Below are positions 62,028 through 64,000 of a DNA stretch of 64,000 bases, piece by piece (the stretch's first letter is position 1; the number at the start of each line of letters is the position of its first letter). The DNA is taken from contig JAJKFH010000209.1 in assembly GCA_023333565.1 (NCBI GenBank), positions 1,100,001-1,164,000 of the forward strand, read 5' to 3'. The translations under genes and the position numbers were made by a program. The notes under the pieces are model-generated. The model ran no database searches. It was not told the DNA's origin and saw nothing but the letters and a program-made list of their open reading frames with translations. This DNA comes from Puffinus mauretanicus (lineage: Eukaryota; Chordata; Aves; Procellariiformes; Procellariidae).

Positions 62028-64000
62028 GTAGGTGAACATCTAATTATCAGCCTTAATGTGAAACAAGTATGTGAGTCATAAATAAAATGGTTACTGCTGG
62101 GGGCAGTCACATACATTAAATCTAAGTATTTACTCTGACAGTTAATTTCTTTATTTGTTTTTCATGGACTTCTGAGTTTTTATTAATTTGTTTATATTTT
62201 GTCAGTACCATGAATGACTTAGTAGCTCTCATCCTTCATCTGGGTTTGGCTGTGTCCTTTCCCTTGGGTGTCTCTGAGTTCAACTACAATTCTGCAAGGA
62301 TGTGTAGACATAGTAGAGGATGTTTGTGCAGGTTGGAGACATGTAATAAATAATTAAATTCTATCACTTCAGAGCACTCACTTGGAAAAAATATGAGTAA
62401 GTGCTGGATGGCGTCCAAAACATTTTTTTATAACTCTAAAGATTTACTTTTTCTGGAGGAATTAATGTGTAAAAATACTTTATATATAAACAGCTGAAGA
62501 AAAAAAGGAGGTACGTATCTTTCCTAAAGCTTGGAAATCCATTTTTTGAGTGACAAAATATCATCGCCCAGTTTGGTATTGCTCAAACTATTACTTGGAC
62601 TATAAATAGACAGTGGGAACCATTCAAGTGTAAAAACAACAGGTCTTCCTTATGTCCACCTGCTGCTATAAACTGGGAACAGTTCCATTGTGGACATTTA
62701 TTGCCACAGAGGTAAACTCAGAAGCAACCTTCACTTCCTATGTAAGAGTGTATAATGCAGGTTTTGTACTCATAAAGCATTAATTAAAAACAAAGTATCC
62801 TCAAGTACTTTAATCTGGTAAATGTAGCATCTTTTTCTTATTGTAAAAGATGAGTGAAAGAAAACAGGTAGAAGGAATGAGTTTTACATGCAATCTGCAC
62901 ACTTCCTGTAGGAATTTTGTAAAAGATTAAAAAAAATTTCCATAAACTGAGTCATACTTGATAAGAAGAGAGTGTTTAAAGCTGTTGTATGAAATATGTA
63001 GTGTTTGTAACAGCATCTGATCTTGATATTTCACAGTTTTTAATTCTGTGTTTTAAATAGGCTGCCGGAATAATTTGATTTCAGAGAAAAATCTGTCATC
63101 TTGAAAAGCAAAACTGCTTGAATGGTTCCTTCTAATTAACTTTAAAACATGGCATTTGCTGTAATACTTCTACAAAACGAATGTGATCCTGCAGTGTGAT
63201 CTGTGTTGTGGCATGCTCATTGAGTAGCTCCATGGAAACCATGTCAACTAATTGCACATAACTTTCTGTACCAGCTTGTTTTTAGGATTGTGCCTGATAC
63301 TTTTCAAACGTGCAGTTTTGTGCATTGTTTAAATTTATATTTAGATAAAGCATCTCTTAGTAATTCTGATATACACAAGTTGTGGGATTATACCCTTTCG
63401 TTAGGAGTTAAACATCTGGCTTTAAACATAATGATGTGATACACCGCTTCAGTAGCCCATTAAAACACTTGTAAGGCTCACAAATAAGAGAGACCATAGT
63501 CCTAGAATGATTGAAGAGGTTGTTGCTGGAGTTATTTGGAAAATCAGGGACTGAGAAATAATTTTAAATGAAATTGAGCCAAGAAAGTTAAGTAAACATA
63601 GAATGTGCTGGTCATTTCTGATGTTATGATTATGTGGTGGTGTAAAATTGGAGGCCAGCATCTGGTGGATGTTAATCAATGAAGAGCAGCTGAAATTGAT
63701 GAAATAGCTGTGACTTGCATGAGCTGATGGTCACAATTTAACAAGCTGCTGCCATGGTGAAATTGTGCATTGATGTAGTTAAAGGTTAGAAAATATGAAA
63801 TTAAGGTGGATTGAATAAACTCAACTCTATCTTCCTGTCATGCATTAATTTTTTTTTTTTTTTTTTTTTTTGAGATAATGATGGCATACATCATATTTAT
63901 GTTTAACCTTTGGGCTTGAATTTGCTGGTGTGTTCATTTGTGTACTCCCTTTGATTTCAGTTTACTAGTTTTGTGAGTCAGGGTTATGAAATTAATATCT
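62028..64000 (+). other. NUBPL intron 3, partial
   Basis: No further NUBPL exon was found (the expected next residues, SKAIGLLDVDVYGP, are absent). A 23-nt T run lies at 63,849-63,871. Confidence 0.75.

Overview
This window is vertebrate nuclear DNA, most likely from a bird and at least from a sauropsid. It has spliced genes with GT-AG introns, three CpG-island promoters in an AT-rich background, a CR1 3' end, a decayed CR1 reverse-transcriptase fragment and old MIR-like fragments. Three genes are recognised from their translated exons: HEATR5A (minus), DTD2 (minus) and NUBPL (plus). They lie in the same order as on human chromosome 14q12.

Layout. Positions 1-13,670 hold eight coding exons from the N-terminal part of HEATR5A (447 codons; the rest of the gene lies left of base 1). 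Positions 13,809-24,381 are the presumed first intron of HEATR5A, leading to a CpG-island promoter at about 23,650-24,860. Positions 24,860-33,040 are intergenic. DTD2 occupies 33,898-42,891 in three exons and is complete (167 codons), with its CpG island at about 42,370-43,180. Positions 43,200-54,900 form a gene-empty interval between the divergent DTD2 and NUBPL promoters. NUBPL starts in a CpG island at about 55,560-56,560, and its first three coding exons are present (55,812-62,027). The rest of NUBPL lies to the right.

The three genes are housekeeping genes with unrelated roles: HEATR5A in endosomal and clathrin-adaptor trafficking, DTD2 in tRNA proofreading, and NUBPL in iron-sulphur delivery to mitochondrial complex I. 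They are neighbours by conserved synteny, not an operon.

The most unusual observation lies in HEATR5A intron 1. Six candidate exons on the HEATR5A strand (23,522 down to 14,114) have usable splice sites and compatible phases. Together they keep one frame open for about 157 codons, and that frame closes at a stop inside the 5' untranslated part of HEATR5A exon 2. I do not recognise the encoded peptide. It could be an undescribed nested gene, an upstream open frame of HEATR5A, or a chance assembly of splice-like sites, and RNA evidence would decide. Other points are an alternating TTCAAC/GTTGAA cluster, a GGGAC-type pentamer array in the HEATR5A promoter, paired CRE sites, and a possible solo LTR in a DTD2 intron.
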